From contig CAXFZM010000036.1 of NCBI GenBank assembly GCA_964007475.1, positions 1 to 64,000 on the forward strand: DNA of 64,000 bases, written 5' to 3'. Positions 11,456-23,618 of the stretch are shown in pieces. How positions within the stretch are numbered: position 1 is the stretch's first letter; each line of letters begins with the position of its first letter. A program made the position numbers and the translations under genes. The DNA comes from Hybos culiciformis (Eukaryota; Arthropoda; Insecta; Diptera; Hybotidae). The notes below the pieces were generated by a model, which had not been told where the DNA came from, searched no databases, and saw only the letters and a program-made list of their open reading frames with translations.

Positions 11456-11617
11456 CATAAAAATTGCACAGAAAGAAGCGTAATTTCTAGACCTTTAATT
11501 TAAGCCAAAAACGGAGGTTCTCCGAGGTCTGGAGCCGGAGTAATGAACAAAAAACCAGCCCAAAGTCAACATTTTATGTGTTAAAGTTAGGGGGTTTGCT
11601 CACCTTAAACCGATTTT
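11456..11617 (+). repeat. 24-bp-deleted monomer, copy 3 (M63)
   Basis: It is 162 bp long with the same junction near 11607. All three copies follow the 181-bp variant, so the deletion spread by block duplication and not by repeated loss. Confidence 0.92.
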
Positions 11618-14035
11618 CATAAAAATTGCACAGAAAGAAGCGTAATTTCTAGACCTTTAATTTAAGCCAAAAACGGAGGTTCTCCGAGGTCTGGAGCCGG
11701 AGTAATGAACAAAAAACCAGCCCAAAGTCAACATTTTATGTGTTAAAGTTAGGGGGTTTGCTCACCTTATCGTTTATTTCTCCGGATCTAGCAAACCGAT
11801 TTTCATAAAAATTGCACAGAAAGAAGCGTAATTTCTAGACCTTTAATTTAAGCCAAAAACGGAGGTCCGCCGAAGTCTGGAGCCGGAGTAATGAACAAAA
11901 AACCAGCCCAAAGTCAACATTTTATGTGTTAAAGTTACGGGGTTTGCTCACCTTATCGTTTATTTCTCCGGATCTAGAAAACCGATTTTCATAAAAATTG
12001 CACAGAAAGAAGCGTAATTTCTAGACCTTTAATTTAAGCCAAAAACGGAGGTTCTCCGAGGTCTGGAGCCCGAGTAATGAACAAAAAACCAGCCCAAAGT
12101 CAACATTTTATGTGTTAAAGTTAGGGGTTTGCTCACCTTATCGTTTATTTCTCCGGATCTAGAAAACCGATTTACATAAAAATTGCACAGAAAGAAGCGT
12201 AATTTCTAGACCTTTAATTTAAGCCAAAAACGGAGGTTCTCCGAGGTCTGGAGCCGGAGTAATGAACAAAAAACCAGCCCAAAGTCAACATTTTATGTGT
12301 TAAAGTTAGGGGGTTTGCTCACCTTATCGTTTATTTCTCCGGATCTAGAAAACCGATTTTCATAAAAATTGCACAGAAAGAAGCGTAATTTCTAGACCTT
12401 TAATTTAAGCCAAAAACGGAGGTTCTCCGAGGTCTGGAGCCGGAGTAATGAACAAAAAACCAGCCCAAAGTCAACATTTTATGTGTTAAAGTTAGGGGGT
12501 TTGCTCACCTTATCGTTTATTTCTCCGGATCTAGAAAACCGATTTTCATAAAAATTCCACAGAAAGAAGCGTAATTTCTAGACCTTTAATTTAAGCCAAA
12601 AACGGAGGTTGTCCGAGGTCTGGAGCCGGAGTAATGAACAAAAAACCAGCCCAAAGTCAACATTTTATGGGTTAAAGTTAGGGGGTTTGCTCACCTTATC
12701 GTTTATTTCTCCGGATCTAGAAAACCGATTTTCATAAAAATTGCACAGAAAGAAGCGTAATTTCTAGACCTTTAATTTAAGCCAAAAACGGAGGTCCGCC
12801 GAAGTCTGGAGTCGGAGTAATGAACAAAAAACCAGCCCAAAGTCAACATTTTATGTGTTAAAGTTAGGGGGTTTGCTAACCTTATCGTTTATTTCTCCGG
12901 ATCTAGAAAACCGATTTTCATAAAAATTGCACAGAAAGAAGCGTAATTTCTAGACCTTTAATTTACGCCAAAAACGGAGGTCCGCCGAAGTCTGGAGCCG
13001 GAGTAATGAACAAAAAACCAGCCCAAAGTCAACATTTTATGTGTTAAAGTTACGGGGTTTGCTCACCTTATCGTTTATTTCTCCGGATCTAGAAAACCGA
13101 TTTTCATAAAAATTGCACAGAAAGAAGCGTAATTTCTAAACCTTTAATTTAAGCCAAAAACGGAGGTTCTCCGAGGTCTGGAGCCCGAGTAATGAACAAA
13201 AAACCAGCCCAAAGTCAACATTTTATGTGTTAAAGTTAGGGGGTTTGCTCACCTTATCGTTTATTTCTCCGGATCTAGAAAACCGATTTTCATAAAAATT
13301 GCACAGAAAGAAGCGTAATTTCTAGACCTTTAATTTAAGCCAAAAACGGAGGTTCTCCGAGGTCTGGAGCCGGAGTAATGAGCAAAAAACCAGCCCAAAG
13401 TCAACATTTTATGTGTTAAAGTTAGGGGGTTTGCTCACCTTATCGTTTATTTCTCCGGATCTAGAAAACCGATTTTCATAAAAATTGCACAGAAAGAAGC
13501 GTAATTTCTACACCTTTAATTTAAGCCAAAAACGGAGGTTCTCCGAGGTCTAGAGCCGGAGTAATGAACAAAAAACCAGCCCAAAGTCAACATTTTATGT
13601 GTTAAAGCTAGGGGGTTTGCTCACCTTATCGTTTACTTCTCCGGATCTAGAAAACCGATTTTCATAAAAAATTGCACAGAAAGAAGCGTAATTTCTAGAC
13701 CTTTAATTTAAGCCAAAAACGGAGGTTGTCCGAGGTCTGGAGCCGGAGTAATGAACAAAAAACCAGCCCAAAGTCAACATTTTATGGGTTAAAGTTAGGG
13801 GGTTTGCTCACCTTATCGTTTATTTCTCCGGATCTAGAAAACCGATTTTCATAAAAATTGCACAGAAAGAAGCGTAATTTCTAGACCTTTAATTTAAGCC
13901 AAAAACGGAGGTCCGCCGAAGTCTGGAGCCGGAGTAATGAACAAAAAACCAGCCCAAAGTCAACATTTTATGTGTTAAAGTTAGGGGGTTTGCTCACCTT
14001 ATCGTTTATTTCTCCGGATCTAGCAAACCGATTTT
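11618..14035 (+). repeat. 13-monomer block, clean copy of the window start (M64-M76)
   Basis: The order is a, b, f, a, a, c, b (gagtcggag), b (tttacgcc), f (tttctaaacc), a (aatgagcaaa), g (tttctacacc, agctaggg, tttacttc), c (six A), b. The same order appears at 1 to about 2412. The last unit here ends agcaaacc, whereas its partner M13 ends gctaacc, so the match ends within that unit. Confidence 0.85.
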
Positions 14036-16826
14036 CATAAAAAATTGCACAGAAAGAAGCGTAATTTCTAGACCTTTAATTTAAGCCAAAAACGGAGGTT
14101 GTCCGAGGTCTGGAGCCGGAGTAATGAACAAAAAACCAGCCCAAAGTCAACATTTTATGGGTTAAAGTTAGGGGGTTTGCTCACCTTATCGTTTATTTCT
14201 CCGGATCTAGAAAACCGATTTTCATAAAAATTGCACAGAAAGAAGCGTAATTTCTAGACCTTTAATTTAAGCCAAAAACGGAAGTTCTCCGAGGTCTAAA
14301 GCCGGAGTAATGAACAAAAAACCAGCCCAAAGTCAACATTTTATGTGTTAAAGTTAGGGGGTTTGCTCACCTTAGCGTTTATTTCTCCGGATCTAGAAAA
14401 CCGATTTTCATAAAAATTGCACAGAAAGAAGCGTAATTTCTAGACCTTTAATTTAAGCCAAAAACGGAGGTTCTCCGAGGTCTGGAGCCGGAGTAATGAA
14501 CAAAAAACCAGCCCAAAGTCAACATTTTATGTGTTAAAGTTAGGGGGTTTGCTCACCTTATCGTTTATTTCTCCGGATCTAGAAAACCGATTTTCATAAA
14601 AATTGCACAGAAAGAAGCGTAATTTCTAGACCTTTAATTTAAGCCAAAAACGGAGGTCCGCCGAAGTATGGAGCCGGAGTAATGAACAAAAAACCAGCCC
14701 AAAGTCAACATTTTATGTGTTAAAGTTAGGGGGTTTGCTCACCTTATCGTTTATTTCTCCGGATCTAGAAAACCGATTTTCATAAAAATTGCACAGAAAG
14801 AAGCGTAATTTCTAGACCTTTAATTTAAGCCAAAAACGGAGGTTCTCCGAGGTCTGGAGCCCGAGTAATGAACAAAAAACCAGCCCAAAGTCAACATTTT
14901 ATGGGTTAAAGTTAGGGGGTTTGCTCACCTTATCGTTTATTTCTCCGGATCTAGAAAACCGATTTTCATAAAAATTGCACAGAAAGAAGCGTAATTTCTA
15001 GACCTTTAATTTAAGCCAAAAACGGAGGTCCGCCGAAGTCTGGAGCCGGAGTAATGAACAAAAAACCAGCCCAAAGTCAACATTTTATGTGTTAAAGTTA
15101 GGGGGTTTGCTCACCTTATCGTTTATTTCTCAGGATCTAGAAAACCGATTTTCATAAAAATTGCACAGAAAGAAGCGTAATTTCTAGACCTTTAATTTAA
15201 GCCAAAAATGGAAGTTCTCCGAGGTCTTAAGCCGGAGTAATGAACAAAAAACCAGCCCAAAGTCAACATTTTATGTGTTAAAGTTAGGGGGTTTGCTCAC
15301 CTTATCGTTTATTTCTCCGGATCTAGAAAACCGATTTTCATAAAAATTGCACAGAAAGAAGCGTAATTTCTAGACCTTTAATTTAAGCCAAAAACGGAGG
15401 TCCGCCGAAGTCTGGAGCCGGAGTAATGAACAAAAAACCAGCCCAAAGTCAACATTTTATGTGTTAAAGTTAGGGGGTTTGCTCACCTTATCTTTTATTT
15501 CTCCGGATCTAGAAAACCGATTTTCATAAAAATTGCACAGAAAGAAGCGTAATTTCTAGACCTTTAATTTAAGCCAAAAACGGAAGTTCTCCGAGGTCTT
15601 AAGCCGAAGTAATGAACAAAAAACCAGCCCAAAGTCAACATTTTATGGGTTAAAGTTAGGGGGTTTGCTCACCTTATCGTTTATTTCTCCGGATCTAGAA
15701 AACCGATTTTCATAAAAATTGCACAGAAAGAAGCGTAATTTCTAGACCTTTAATTTAAGCCAAAAACGGAGGTCCGCCGAAGTCTGGAGCCGGAGTAATG
15801 AACAAAAAACCAGCCCAAAGTCAACATTTTATGTGTTAAAGTTAGGGGGTTTGCTAACCTTATCGTTTATTTCTCCGGATCTAGAGAACCGATTTTCATA
15901 AAAATTGCACAGAAAGAAGCGTAATTTCTAGACCTTTAATTTAAGCCAAAAATGGAAGTTCTCCGAGGTCTTAAGCCGGAGTAATGAACAAAAAACCAGC
16001 CCAAAGTCAACGTTTTATGTGTTAAAGTTAGGGGGTTTGCTCATCTTATCGTTTATTTCTCCGGATCTAGAAAACCGATTTTCATAAAAATTGCACAGAA
16101 AGAAGCGTAATTTCTAGACCTTTAATTTAAGCGAAAAACGGAGGTCCGCCGAAGTCTGGAGCCGGAGTAATGAACAAAAAACCAGCCCAAAGTCAACATT
16201 TTATGTGTTAAAGTTAGGGGGTTTGCTCACCTTATCGTTTATTTCTCCGGATCTAGAAAACCGATTTTCATAAAAATTGCACAGAAAGAAGCGTAATTTC
16301 TAGACCTTTAATTTAAGCCAAAAACGGAAGTTCTCCGAGGTCTTAAGCCGGAGTAATGAACAAAAAACCAGCCCAAAGTCAACATTTTATGGGTTAAAGT
16401 TAGGGGGTTTGCTCACCTTATCGTTTATTTCTCCGGATCTAGAAAACCGATTTTCATAAAAATTGCACAGAAAGAAGCGTAATTTCTAGACCTTTAATTT
16501 AAGCCAAAAACGGAGGTCCGCCGAAGTCTGGAGCCGGAGTAATGAACAAAAAACCAGCCCAAAGTCAACATTTTATGTGTTAAAGTTAGGGGGTTTGCTA
16601 ACCTTATCGTTTATTTCTCCGGATCTAGAAAACCGATTTTCATAAAAATTGCACAGAAAGAAGCGTAATTTCTAGACCTTTAATTTAAGCCAACAACGGA
16701 GGTCCGCCGAAGTCTGGAGCCGGAGTAATGAACAAAAAACCAGCCCAAAGTCAACATTTTATGTGTTAAAGTTAGGGGGTTTGCTCACCTTATCGTTTAT
16801 TTCTACGGATCTAGAAAACCGATTTT
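14036..16826 (+). repeat. Mosaic segment with b/d alternation (M77-M91)
   Basis: The segment starts with c and e, then a, b, f, b, and from 15153 alternates d and b with several private substitutions: aaaaatggaag at 15205 and 15950, ctcagg near 15130, gagaacc near 15885, catctt near 16043 and gcgaaaaac near 16131. The d units show CTTAAG in the module. The last unit (16641) has aacaacgg and ends ttctacgg, which leads into the 10-monomer HOR. The high number of private substitutions suggests a less recently homogenised part. Confidence 0.75.
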
Positions 16827-18631
16827 CATAAAAATTGCACAGAAAGAAGCGTAATTTCTAGACCTTTAATTTAAGCCAAAAACGGAGGTTCTCCGAGGTC
16901 TGGAGCCCGAGTAATGAACAAAAAACCAGCCCAAAGTCAACATTTTATGTGTTAAAGTTAGGGGGTTTGCTCACCTTATCGTTTATTTCTCCGTATCTAG
17001 AAAACCGATTTTCATAAAAATTGCACAGAAAGAAGCGTAATTTATAGACCTTTAATTTAAGCCAAAAACGGAGGTTCTCCGAGGTCTGGAGCCGGAGTAA
17101 TGAACAAAAAACCAGCCCAAAGTCAACATTTTATGGGTTAAAGTTAGGGGGTTTGCTCACCTTATCGTTTATTTCTCCGGATCTAGAAAACCGATTTTCA
17201 TAAAAATTGCACAGAAAGAAGCGTAATTTCTAGACCTTTAATTTAAGCCAAAAACGGAGGTTCTCCGAGGTCTAGAGCCGGAGTAATGAACAAAAAACCA
17301 GCCCAAACTCAACATTTTATGTGTTAAAGCTAGGGGGTTTGCTCACCTTATCGTTTACTTCTCCGGATCTAGAAAACCGATCTTCATAAAAATTGCACAG
17401 AAAGAAGCGTAATTTCTAGACCTTTAATTTAAGCCAAAAACGGAGGTCCGCCGAAGTCTGGAGCCGGAGTAATGAACAAAAAACCAGCCCAAAGTCAACA
17501 TTTTATGTGTTAAAGTTAGGGGGTTTGCTCACCTTATCGTTTATTTCTCCGGATCTAGCAAACCGATTTTCATAAAAATTGCACAGAAAGAAGCGTAATT
17601 TCTAGACCTTTAATTTAAGCCAAAAACGGAGGTCCGCCGAAGTCTGGAGCCGGAGTAATGAACAAAAAACCAGCCCAAAGTCAACATTTTATGTGTTAAA
17701 GTTAGGGGGTTTGCTCACCTGATCGTTTATTTCTCCGGATCTAGAAAATAGATTTACATAAAAATTGCACAGAAAGAAGCGTAATTTCTAGACCTTTAAT
17801 TTAAGCCAAAAACGGAGGTTCTCCGAGGTCTGGAGCCGGAGTAATGAACAAAAAACCAGCCCAAAGTCAACATTTTATGTGTTAAAGTTAGGGGGTTTGC
17901 TCACCTTATCGTTTATTTCTCCGGATCTAGAAAACCGATTTTCATAAAAATTGCACAGAAAGAAGCGTAATTTCTAGACCTTTAATTTAAGCCAAAAACG
18001 GAAGTTCTCCGAGGTCTAAAGCCGGAGTAATGAACAAAAAACCAGCCCAAAGTCAACATTTTATGTGTTAAAGTTAGGGGGTTTGCTCACCTTATCGTTT
18101 ATTTCTAGACCTTTAATTTAAGCCAAAAACGGAGGTTCTCCGAGGTCTGGCGCCCGAGTAATGAACAAAAAACCAGCCCAAAGTCAACATTTTATGTGTT
18201 AAAGTTAGGGGGTTTGCTCACCTTATCGTTTATTTCTCCGGATCTAGAAAACCGATTTACATAAAAATTGCACAGAAAGAAGCGTAATTTCTAGACCTTT
18301 AATTTAAGCCAAAAACGGAGGTTCTCCGAGGTCTGGAGCCGGAGTAATGAACAAAAAACCAGCCCAAAGTCAACATTTTATGTGTTAAAGTTAGGGGGTT
18401 TGCTCACCTTATCGTTTATTTCTCCGGATCTAGAAAACCGATTTTCATAAAAATTGCACAGAAAGAAGCGTAATTTCTAGACCTTTAATTTAAGCCAAAA
18501 ACGGAGGTTCTCCGAGGTCTGGAGCCGGAGTAATGAACAAAAAACCAGCCCAAAGTCAACATTTTATGTGTTAAAGTTAGGGGGTTTGCTCACCTTATCG
18601 TTTATTTCTACGGATCTAGAAAACCGATTTT
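16827..18631 (+). repeat. 10-monomer HOR (1805 bp), copy 1 (M92-M101)
   Basis: The order is f ending tctccgtatc, a with aatttatag, g with ccaaactcaac and gatcttcat, b ending agcaaacc, b with cacctgatcg and agaaaatag, a, e joined by a 55-bp deletion to f with ctggcgcccga, a, and a ending ttctacgg. The length is 10 x 186 minus 55. The next 1805 bp (18632-20436) repeat it mark for mark. Related copies start at 21815 and 26338. Confidence 0.9.
17943..18259 (+). repeat. Fused monomer pair with 55-bp deletion, copy 1 (M98/M99)
   Basis: The text runs cgtttatttctagacctttaa: the 55 bp between two copies of atttct are missing, so positions 163-186 and 1-31 of the next unit are gone. The junction is near 18106. 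The six shared bases at the breakpoint suggest a microhomology-type deletion or unequal exchange. The left part is class e and the right part class f with ctggcgcccga. Confidence 0.93.
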
Positions 18632-20436
18632 CATAAAAATTGCACAGAAAGAAGCGTAATTTCTAGACCTTTAATTTAAGCCAAAAACGGAGGTTCTCCG
18701 AGGTCTGGAGCCCGAGTAATGAACAAAAAACCAGCCCAAAGTCAACATTTTATGTGTTAAAGTTAGGGGGTTTGCTCACCTTATCGTTTATTTCTCCGTA
18801 TCTAGAAAACCGATTTTCATAAAAATTGCACAGAAAGAAGCGTAATTTATAGACCTTTAATTTAAGCCAAAAACGGAGGTTCTCCGAGGTCTGGAGCCGG
18901 AGTAATGAACAAAAAACCAGCCCAAAGTCAACATTTTATGGGTTAAAGTTAGGGGGTTTGCTCACCTTATCGTTTATTTCTCCGGATCTAGAAAACCGAT
19001 TTTCATAAAAATTGCACAGAAAGAAGCGTAATTTCTAGACCTTTAATTTAAGCCAAAAACGGAGGTTCTCCGAGGTCTAGAGCCGGAGTAATGAACAAAA
19101 AACCAGCCCAAACTCAACATTTTATGTGTTAAAGCTAGGGGGTTTGCTCACCTTATCGTTTACTTCTCCGGATCTAGAAAACCGATCTTCATAAAAATTG
19201 CACAGAAAGAAGCGTAATTTCTAGACCTTTAATTTAAGCCAAAAACGGAGGTCCGCCGAAGTCTGGAGCCGGAGTAATGAACAAAAAACCAGCCCAAAGT
19301 CAACATTTTATGTGTTAAAGTTAGGGGGTTTGCTCACCTTATCGTTTATTTCTCCGGATCTAGCAAACCGATTTTCATAAAAATTGCACAGAAAGAAGCG
19401 TAATTTCTAGACCTTTAATTTAAGCCAAAAACGGAGGTCCGCCGAAGTCTGGAGCCGGAGTAATGAACAAAAAACCAGCCCAAAGTCAACATTTTATGTG
19501 TTAAAGTTAGGGGGTTTGCTCACCTGATCGTTTATTTCTCCGGATCTAGAAAATAGATTTACATAAAAATTGCACAGAAAGAAGCGTAATTTCTAGACCT
19601 TTAATTTAAGCCAAAAACGGAGGTTCTCCGAGGTCTGGAGCCGGAGTAATGAACAAAAAACCAGCCCAAAGTCAACATTTTATGTGTTAAAGTTAGGGGG
19701 TTTGCTCACCTTATCGTTTATTTCTCCGGATCTAGAAAACCGATTTTCATAAAAATTGCACAGAAAGAAGCGTAATTTCTAGACCTTTAATTTAAGCCAA
19801 AAACGGAAGTTCTCCGAGGTCTAAAGCCGGAGTAATGAACAAAAAACCAGCCCAAAGTCAACATTTTATGTGTTAAAGTTAGGGGGTTTGCTCACCTTAT
19901 CGTTTATTTCTAGACCTTTAATTTAAGCCAAAAACGGAGGTTCTCCGAGGTCTGGCGCCCGAGTAATGAACAAAAAACCAGCCCAAAGTCAACATTTTAT
20001 GTGTTAAAGTTAGGGGGTTTGCTCACCTTATCGTTTATTTCTCCGGATCTAGAAAACCGATTTACATAAAAATTGCACAGAAAGAAGCGTAATTTCTAGA
20101 CCTTTAATTTAAGCCAAAAACGGAGGTTCTCCGAGGTCTGGAGCCGGAGTAATGAACAAAAAACCAGCCCAAAGTCAACATTTTATGTGTTAAAGTTAGG
20201 GGGTTTGCTCACCTTATCGTTTATTTCTCCGGATCTAGAAAACCGATTTTCATAAAAATTGCACAGAAAGAAGCGTAATTTCTAGACCTTTAATTTAAGC
20301 CAAAAACGGAGGTTCTCCGAGGTCTGGAGCCGGAGTAATGAACAAAAAACCAGCCCAAAGTCAACATTTTATGTGTTAAAGTTAGGGGGTTTGCTCACCT
20401 TATCGTTTATTTCTCCGGATCTAGCAAACCGATTTT
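18632..20436 (+). repeat. 10-monomer HOR (1805 bp), copy 2 (M102-M111)
   Basis: This is a direct tandem repeat of 16827-18631 with identical length and all the same marks. The only change I noted is in the last unit, which ends agcaaacc and not ttctacgg. Confidence 0.9.
19748..20064 (+). repeat. Fused monomer pair with 55-bp deletion, copy 2 (M108/M109)
   Basis: It has the same junction and classes (e then f with ctggcgcccga) as 17943-18259, in the tandem copy 1805 bp downstream. Confidence 0.93.
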
Positions 20437-20808
20437 CATAAAAATTGCACAGAAAGAAGCGTAATTTCTAGACCTTTAATTTAAGCCAAAAACGGAGGTC
20501 CGCCGAAGTCTGGAGCCGGAGTAATGAACAAAAAACCAGCCCAAAGTCAACATTTTATGTGTTAAAGTTAGGGGGTTTGCTCACCTGATCGTTTATTTCT
20601 CCGGATCTAGAAAATAGATTTACATAAAAATTGCACAGAAAGAAGCGTAATTTCTAGACCTTTAATTTAAGCCAAAAACGGAGGTTCTCCGAGGTCTGGA
20701 GCCGGAGTAATGAACAAAAAACCAGCCCAAAGTCAACATTTTATGTGTTAAAGTTAGGGGGTTTGCTCACCTTATCGTTTATTTCTCCGGATCTAGAAAA
20801 CCGATTTT

Positions 20809-21125
20809 CATAAAAAATGCACAGAAAGAAGCGTAATTTCTAGACCTTTAATTTAAGCCAAAAACGGAAGTTCTCCGAGGTCTAACGCCGGAGTAATGAA
20901 CAAAAAACCAGCCCAAAGTCAACATTTTATGTGTTAAAGTTAGGGGGTTTGCTCACCTTATCGTTTATTTCTAGACCTTTAATTTAAGCCAAAAACGGGG
21001 GTTCTCCGAGGTCTGGCGCCCGAGTAATGAACAAAAAACCAGCCCAAAGTCAACATTTTATGTGTTAAAGTTAGGGGGTTTGCTCACCTTATCGTTTATT
21101 TCTCCGGATCTAGAAAACCGATTTA
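20809..21125 (+). repeat. Fused monomer pair with 55-bp deletion, copy 3 (M114/M115)
   Basis: It has the same junction. The left part is an e-like variant reading ctaacgccgg and the right part has cgggggttc plus ctggcgcccga. Confidence 0.92.
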
Positions 21126-21442
21126 CATAAAAATTGCACAGAAAGAAGCGTAATTTCTAGACCTTTAATTTAAGCCAAAAACGGAGGTTCTCCGAGGTCT
21201 GGAGCCGGAGTAATGAACAAAAAACCAGCCCAAAGTCAACATTTTATGTGTTAAAGTTAGGGGGTTTGCTCACCTTATCGTTTATTTCTAGACCTTTAAT
21301 TTAAGCCAAAAACGGAGGTTCTCCGAGGTCTGGCGCCCGAGTAATGAACAAAAAACCAGCCCAAAGTCAACATTTTATGTGTTAAAGTTAGGGGGTTTGC
21401 TCACCTTATCGTTTATTTCTCCGGATCTAGAAAACCGATTTA
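21126..21442 (+). repeat. Fused monomer pair with 55-bp deletion, copy 4 (M116/M117)
   Basis: It has the same junction, but the left part is class a. It directly follows copy 3, giving two deletion junctions 317 bp apart. Confidence 0.92.
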
Positions 21443-21814
21443 CATAAAAATTGCACAGAAAGAAGCGTAATTTCTAGACCTTTAATTTAAGCCAAAAACG
21501 GAGGTCCGCCGAAGTCTGGAGCCGGAGTAATGAACAAAAAACCAGCCCAAAGTCAACATTTTATGTGTTAAAGTTAGGGGGTTTGCTAACCTTATCGTTT
21601 ATTTCTCCGGATCTAGAAAACCGATTTTCATAAAAATTGCACAGAAAGAAGCGTAATTTCTAGACCTTTAATTTAAGCCAACAACGGAGGTCCGCCGAAG
21701 TCTGGAGCCGGAGTAATGAACAAAAAACCAGCCCAAAGTCAACATTTTATGTGTTAAAGTTAGGGGGTTTGCTCACCTTATCGTTTATTTCTACGGATCT
21801 AGAAAACCGATTTT

Positions 21815-23618
21815 CATAAAAATTGCACAGAAAGAAGCGTAATTTCTAGACCTTTAATTTAAGCCAAAAACGGAGGTTCTCCGAGGTCTGGAGCCCGAGT
21901 AATGAACAAAAAACCAGCCCAAAGTCAACATTTTATGTGTTAAAGTTAGGGGGTTTGCTCACCTTATCGTTTATTTCTCCGTATCTAGAAAACCGATTTA
22001 CATAACAATCGCACAGAAAGAAGCGTAATTTATAGACCTTTAATTTAAGCCAAAAACGGAGGTTCTCCGAGGTCTGGAGCCGGAGTAATGAACAAAAAAC
22101 CAGCCCAAAGTCAACATTTTATGTGTTAAAGTTAGGGGGTTTGCTCACCTTATCGTTTATTTCTCCGGATCTAGAAAACCGATTTTCATAAAAATTGCAC
22201 AGAAAGAAGCGTAATTTCTAGACCTTTAATTTAAGCCAAAAACGGAGGTTCTCCGAGGTCTAGAGCCGGAGTAATGAACAAAAAACCAGCCCAAACTCAA
22301 CATTTTATGTGTTAAAGCTAGGGGGTTTGCTCACCTTATCGTTTACTTCTCCGGATCTAGAAAACCGATCTTCATAAAAATTGCACAGAAAGAAGCGTAA
22401 TTTCTAGACCTTTAATTTAAGCCAAAAACGGAGGTCCGCCGAAGTCTGGAGCCGGAGTAATGAACAAAAAACCAGCCCAAAGTCAACATTTTATGTGTTA
22501 AAGTTAGGGGGTTTGCTCACCTTATCGTTTATTTCTCCGGATCTAGCAAACCGATTTTCATAAAAATTGCACAGAAAGAAGCGTAATTTCTAGACCTTTA
22601 ATTTAAGCCAAAAACGGAGGTCCGCCGAAGTCTGGAGCCGGAGTAATGAACAAAAAACCAGCCCAAAGTCAACATTTTATGTGTTAAAGTTAGGGGGTTT
22701 GCTCACCTGATCGTTTATTTCTCCGGATCTAGAAAATAGATTTACATAAAAATTGCACAGAAAGAAGCGTAATTTCTAGACCTTTAATTTAAGCCAAAAA
22801 CGGAGGTTCTCCGAGGTCTGGAGCCGGAGTAATGAACAAAAAACCAGCCCAAAGTCAACATTTTATGTGTTAAAGTTAGGGGTTTGCTCACCTTATCGTT
22901 TATTTCTCCGGATCTAGAAAACCGATTTTCATAAAAATTGCACAGAAAGAAGCGTAATTTCTAGACCTTTAATTTAAGCCAAAAACGGAAGTTCTCCGAG
23001 GTCTAAAGCCGGAGTAATGAACAAAAAACCAGCCCAAAGTCAACATTTTATGTGTTAAAGTTAGGGGGTTTGCTCACCTTATCGTTTATTTCTAGACCTT
23101 TAATTTAAGCCAAAAACGGAGGTTCTCCGAGGTCTGGCGCCCGAGTAATGAACAAAAAACCAGCCCAAAGTCAACATTTTATGTGTTAAAGTTAGGGGGT
23201 TTGCTCACCTTATCGTTTATTTCTCCGGATCTAGAAAACCGATTTACATAAAAATTGCACAGAAAGAAGCGTAATTTCTAGACCTTTAATTTAAGCCAAA
23301 AACGGAGGTTCTCCGAGGTCTGGAGCCGGAGTAATGAACAAAAAACCAGCCCAAAGTCAACATTTTATGTGTTAAAGTTAGGGGGTTTGCTCACCTTATC
23401 GTTTATTTCTCCGGATCTAGAAAACCGATTTTCATAAAAATTGCACAGAAAGAAGCGTAATTTCTAGACCTTTAATTTAAGCCAAAAACGGAGGTTCTCC
23501 GAGGTCTGGAGCCGGAGTAATGAACAAAAAACCAGCCCAAAGTCAACATTTTATGTGTTAAAGTTAGGGGGTTTGCTCACCTTATCGTTTATTTCTCCGG
23601 ATCTAGCAAACTGATTTT
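21815..23618 (+). repeat. 10-monomer HOR, diverged copy (M120-M129)
   Basis: It has the same class order as 16827-18631 and is 1804 bp long (one G lost near 22880). It differs in the second unit, which carries 'acataacaatcgcac' as in the 181-bp units at 7057, 8701 and 11275. The last unit ends agcaaactgatttttat. Confidence 0.87.
22930..23246 (+). repeat. Fused monomer pair with 55-bp deletion, copy 5 (M126/M127)
   Basis: It has the same junction, with left class e and right class f with ctggcgcccga, as in copies 1 and 2. Confidence 0.93.

Larger units (their letters stand above)
10159..12732 (+). repeat. 14-monomer duplicated block, copy 2 (M56-M69)
   Basis: This is the second copy of 5941-8514, offset 4218 bp, with equal length. 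All diagnostic marks are shared, including the 181-bp unit and the 24-bp deletion. Downstream the copies part: the next unit (class b with gagtcggag) ends in tctccgtatc in copy 1 and in gctaacc in copy 2, which places the breakpoint within that unit. Confidence 0.88.
20437..21442 (+). repeat. Partial 10-monomer HOR with the 55-bp deletion twice (M112-M117)
   Basis: It begins with the b (cacctgatcg) and a units of the HOR, then has two successive fused pairs with the 55-bp deletion. The first is in an e-like background with ctaacgcc, the second in class a. Private changes include aaaaaatgc near 20814 and cgggggttc near 20996. This looks like a rearranged third copy that was cut short. Confidence 0.8.

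Noticed and set aside
17943..18259. Transposon excision scar at the 55-bp junction
   Set aside because: The missing bases are ordinary monomer sequence between two atttct repeats, which a simple deletion or unequal exchange explains.
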